From contig JAGQDJ010000109.1 in NCBI GenBank assembly GCA_022885665.1, positions 116,120 through 180,119 on the forward strand: a stretch of 64,000 nucleotides of DNA. Direction: 5' to 3'. A program made the position numbers and the translations under genes. The notes under the pieces are model-generated. The model made no database searches. It worked only from the letters and a program-made list of their open reading frames with translations, and had not been told where the DNA came from. This stretch comes from Triops longicaudatus. Its lineage: Eukaryota; Arthropoda; Branchiopoda; Notostraca; Triopsidae. Shown piece by piece: positions 61,247-64,000 of this stretch (the first letter of the stretch is position 1; every line of letters begins with the position of its first letter).

Positions 61247-61916
61247 TGTTCAATAAAAAAAAACGCGATACAAATTGTTAAGAAAAAAATATTCAGACAG
61301 AGGAAAAGATTACAGTAGCCTTAACGAGTATGCGTATAGCAAATATTTTAAATGCATCGCTTGTTTGCCATAGAGTCAAAACGACCTGATGCAAAACGAC
61401 CGTGCACAGAAACGACCGTATCAGAACAACCGTGGCCCTAACGACCGCCTTCTGGACTTCAGGGCGTGTTATAACGACCTGAAATGTGATTTGCGAAAGC
61501 TGCCCATAATTGAGTTTACTTTATTGCAATTTAATTTTGTTGGAAGAACTATATCACAGATTATTGCAGAATCGTAAACTAATACCTAAAAAATAGGCTT
61601 ATATATGAACTCTCTTGTGACAAGTTATTTAGTAAAAAGACGTTTGTAGGTAGATTGTGTTTTTCTAGTCGATCAAGTTACATTTTCTCGATCACTTCAG
61701 CACAATTTAAAAATGCATGTTTCTTGAAGTACGATATATAAAACGTGTTAGTGTGAAACGTAGAGTAAGCTAGGAAAATGTAAAACGTGTGTCTCATATT
61801 ACAACTCGTATATTTTTAATTTCCCAGAAGACCCAATCTTATGCGAGAAAAAGACAAGGAGCTAAACCAAGCAATGTTCGTGTATTTAAAATACAAATAG
61901 GAATACATGAAATTAA
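61247..61916. other. Between ACTR5 and TFIIF alpha
   Basis: The 5' side of ACTR5 and the 3' UTR of the TFIIF alpha gene. It contains the periodic AACGACC array listed next and nothing else that I recognise. Confidence 0.5.
61380..61479 (+). repeat. Periodic AACGACC motif array
   Basis: AACGACC starts at 61380, 61395, 61411, 61440 and 61473, with AACAACC at 61425. Most steps are 14-16 bases, and the last gap is about two steps. The spacer sequences differ, so this is a degenerate 15-base tandem repeat or a spaced binding-site array. Confidence 0.6.
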
Positions 61917-63554
61917 TCACGACTTGAGAGAGAGGTACATTTTTCCTTTAATGGTTTGTCTCGTAGGGTTGATTCGTTTCAAGATCTGCGCAACATGGTG
62001 AACCATCTGTTCCGAAGTCAAGCCAGTTTTCTTGCTTTTGAACTTCTGCAGCAACTCAGTTGTCGTCATAGGCTTCCTAGCAAGATATCGCCGAACCGAT
62101 TCTTCTGTCACACCCTCAGTAGCTCCGGCTGGTAAGGGAGAAAGGCTAGAAGTACTAGGCCCGTCCATCCTGGCTTTCTTGGCGGCCTGAATCGCTGACT
62201 GTGCGGCAGTGAGCGGCTCACCTTTACGTTTCTCGGCTTGACTTTCGGTTAACTTCCCTGGCGAGTCCTGTTTGTTTGGTGAGGCATCTGCAGCTTTGTT
62301 TGCTTTTGACTTGGTTGATTTCTCCTCTTCGGAGTCGGAGCTGCCCATATCACTATCACTTGAGCCGTAATCATTTTTACGCGGTGTTTTGTCTTTCTTA
62401 TTCTTTTTCTTGCCATCTGCCTTGTCTTCTTTTTCCGCTTTGTTAGCCGCAGCATCGGGATCTTCTTCTTGCTCTTCTTCTTCGTTTTCTTTCTTTTCCT
62501 CGTCTTCACTCTCCTCGTCCGAATTCAGCAGCTTTCTTAGAGCATCTTCTTCGGCAACACCTTTCAAACCTAATTTGGTATCGTCCAAGACATCGTCTTC
62601 CGACTCGGAGGAAGACATGTAATCGACTTCTCTTCCCTCTTCGTCACCATCGTCACTATCCTCGTTTGCTTCATCGTCGGAGTCCTTCTTCTTCTTGGGC
62701 TTTTTCTTTCCAGCCTTCTTTTTGCTCTTCCCGCCGCCTTCTTCGTCCGAGTTGCCATCGTTATCGTCAGATGATGCCGAGCCATCTTTCTCGTCACCGT
62801 CATTGCCCAAGTCTCCACCTTTCTTCTTACCTTTGGGTTTACCACCTTCACCATCTTCTTCTTCTTCGCCATCGTCGACTTTAAGACGTTTACGAACCAT
62901 CACAGAGAAATAGTTAAAGATTTTGTTTCTCCGACCAAACTCCTCTTCAGCTTCTTCAGCGCTTAAGGCTTTAAAACGCTGAATAGGCTGAAAGTTGTAC
63001 CATTCCGATACCGGATACGCTTCGAATGCACCATCAGGTGCTTGAGTGAACACATAATACGACGCGTTTTCTGTTACTCCACCTTCCCGAGTACCTTTAA
63101 ACCTTTTGCCGCTTTTTCCGCCTATTCGCATCAACCAAGGCTGATCTTCTGGCTTGTACTTTTTGCTAATAATGCCGTATTTCTTGCGTCGGGCTTCTTC
63201 GCGAGCCTCTCGGCCAAATTCACTGCCAGCTCCAAATTTGGGCATATCGTCCTGGATCCCTTTGAAATCTCGCATGTTGTTTTCTCGTTCCATTTTCACA
63301 TGAGTTTGGCTCCATTTACTGCAGTCAATGCCTAGGTTTGCATTAAATCGCATTACGTTAATTTTCTTACGCGAGGTTTTAGGAACTCGGACAACATATT
63401 CTTGGACTGTAGGAGCTGGACCCGGAGCAGAACTTGCTGAACTTGATGCAGCAGGTGGGGCGGCAGGCTTTTCGGTTCTAACGGGAACTATTGGCCGCTC
63501 TGGTTTAACAGGTGCTCCAGGTTTAGTTGCATTGACCCCTCTAATTCCAGACAT
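61917..63554 (-). CDS. GTF2F1: TFIIF alpha subunit (RAP74)
   Basis: Large subunit of TFIIF, which escorts RNA polymerase II to promoters. A single 545-codon exon. The N-terminal dimerisation region holds YVVRVPKTSRKKINVMRFNA, DMPKFGAGSEFGREAREE, PWLMRIGGKSGKRFKG and YYVFTQAPDGAFEAYPV. The middle is long and acidic/basic (KKKPKKKKDSDDE). The C-terminal winged helix that binds FCP1 ends VRRYLARKPMTTTELLQKF, SEQMVHHVAQILKRINP and KMYLSLKS. No introns interrupt the frame, unlike its heavily spliced neighbours. A retrocopy origin cannot be excluded, but the reading frame and domains are intact. Confidence 0.96.
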   Translation of the reverse strand: MSGIRGVNATKPGAPVKPERPIVPVRTEKPAAPPAASSSASSAPGPAPTVQEYVVRVPKTSRKKINVMRFNANLGIDCSKWSQTHVKMERENNMRDFKGIQDDMPKFGAGSEFGREAREEARRKKYGIISKKYKPEDQPWLMRIGGKSGKRFKGTREGGVTENASYYVFTQAPDGAFEAYPVSEWYNFQPIQRFKALSAEEAEEEFGRRNKIFNYFSVMVRKRLKVDDGEEEEDGEGGKPKGKKKGGDLGNDGDEKDGSASSDDNDGNSDEEGGGKSKKKAGKKKPKKKKDSDDEANEDSDDGDEEGREVDYMSSSESEDDVLDDTKLGLKGVAEEDALRKLLNSDEESEDEEKKENEEEEQEEDPDAAANKAEKEDKADGKKKNKKDKTPRKNDYGSSDSDMGSSDSEEEKSTKSKANKAADASPNKQDSPGKLTESQAEKRKGEPLTAAQSAIQAAKKARMDGPSTSSLSPLPAGATEGVTEESVRRYLARKPMTTTELLQKFKSKKTGLTSEQMVHHVAQILKRINPTRQTIKGKMYLSLKS

Positions 63555-63699
63555 CTTGAATGTTGGTAATATTTATGCTAACAGAAAACACGACTACTTC
63601 ATTCGCCTGACAACAAGGGAGTAAGGTAGTAAACAGGCCCAAAGTTGTACAATTGTCACCTGTACGGTTTGCAACGCCACCTTTTACTCCACCTACGAA

Positions 63700-64000
63700 T
63701 TAAATCTCAGATTTAATCTAGGAAATTTCGTCGCAGTAGCTATACAATGGGTACCAGGTCACGAGGGTTTTAAGGGTAATGAAAAGGCAGACTTAGCAGC
63801 AAAGCAGGGAAAAGGATCAGAAAATATTATAACTAGAAGATTAACAACTGAAGAAATAATGTCACTTTTTAAATAAAAGAACGAAAAAAGAATTTTAAGA
63901 ACATGAAAACTCCAAACTGAACAAGAATTAGTACAAGCGGCCAGGGCTCTCAAACCGCAACCATGGCTAGAACACCCGAATAGAAGAGTAGCCGTAGCGC
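63700..64000 (+). mobile_element. LINE RNase H fragment, cut by the window end
   Basis: The plus strand encodes VAIQWVPGHEGFKGNEKADL followed by AAKQG, the end of the RNase H domain found in I-type non-LTR retrotransposons. It continues as the downstream linker (QAARALKPQPWLEHPNRRVA, with frame breaks). It is degenerate and runs off the window. Confidence 0.75.

Overview
This is eukaryotic DNA from an invertebrate, most likely an arthropod. The genes are spliced with short GT-AG introns, many of them 50-60 bases. Three genes look arthropod-like: secreted low-complexity proteins with TATA/initiator promoters. The window also has a SID-1 family channel (absent from flies), scattered LINE fragments and several MITE-like elements. 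The species cannot be fixed from the sequence. All gene models are my own hand splicing from splice-site and reading-phase consistency; none is backed by transcripts.

Layout. 0.2-1.4 kb: two tandem small proline-rich secreted precursors (- strand). 1.5-2.7 kb: CDK20 kinase (-), head to head with a SID-1/SIDT gene (+, 3.1-7.0 kb) whose large intron holds an antisense LINE fragment. 7.6-10.9 kb: XPD/ERCC2 helicase (+), tail to tail with SPTLC2 (-, 11.4-13.5 kb). 13.5-17.3 kb: gene-free, with degraded LINE pieces. 17.4-19.4 kb: single-pass membrane protein with two PPxY motifs (-). 20.7-21.5 kb: TTC9-type TPR protein (+). 21.7 kb: tRNA-Leu(CAG) (-). 23.9-26.3 kb: SLC25A29-type mitochondrial carrier (-). 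26.3-30 kb: gene-poor with two foldback/MITE elements. 30-32.3 kb: SLC3A2/CD98 heavy chain (+).

35.9-51.3 kb: three + strand secreted-protein genes of very different size (652, 1078 and 187 residues). They share a C-terminal four-cysteine tail split by an intron at the same place and in the same phase. This is the most novel-looking part of the window.

53.8-54.8 kb: calcineurin B (-). 55.5-56.1 kb: ISCA2 (-). 58.8-61.2 kb: ACTR5, an INO80 subunit (-). 61.9-63.6 kb: TFIIF alpha (-, intronless). 63.7-64 kb: RNase H fragment of a LINE (+).

Most recognised genes are unrelated housekeeping genes (DNA repair/transcription, sphingolipid synthesis, Fe-S assembly, chromatin remodelling, transport). 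They do not form one pathway. Two pairs of tandem duplicates (the proline-rich pair and the Cys-tail trio) are the lineage-specific content.
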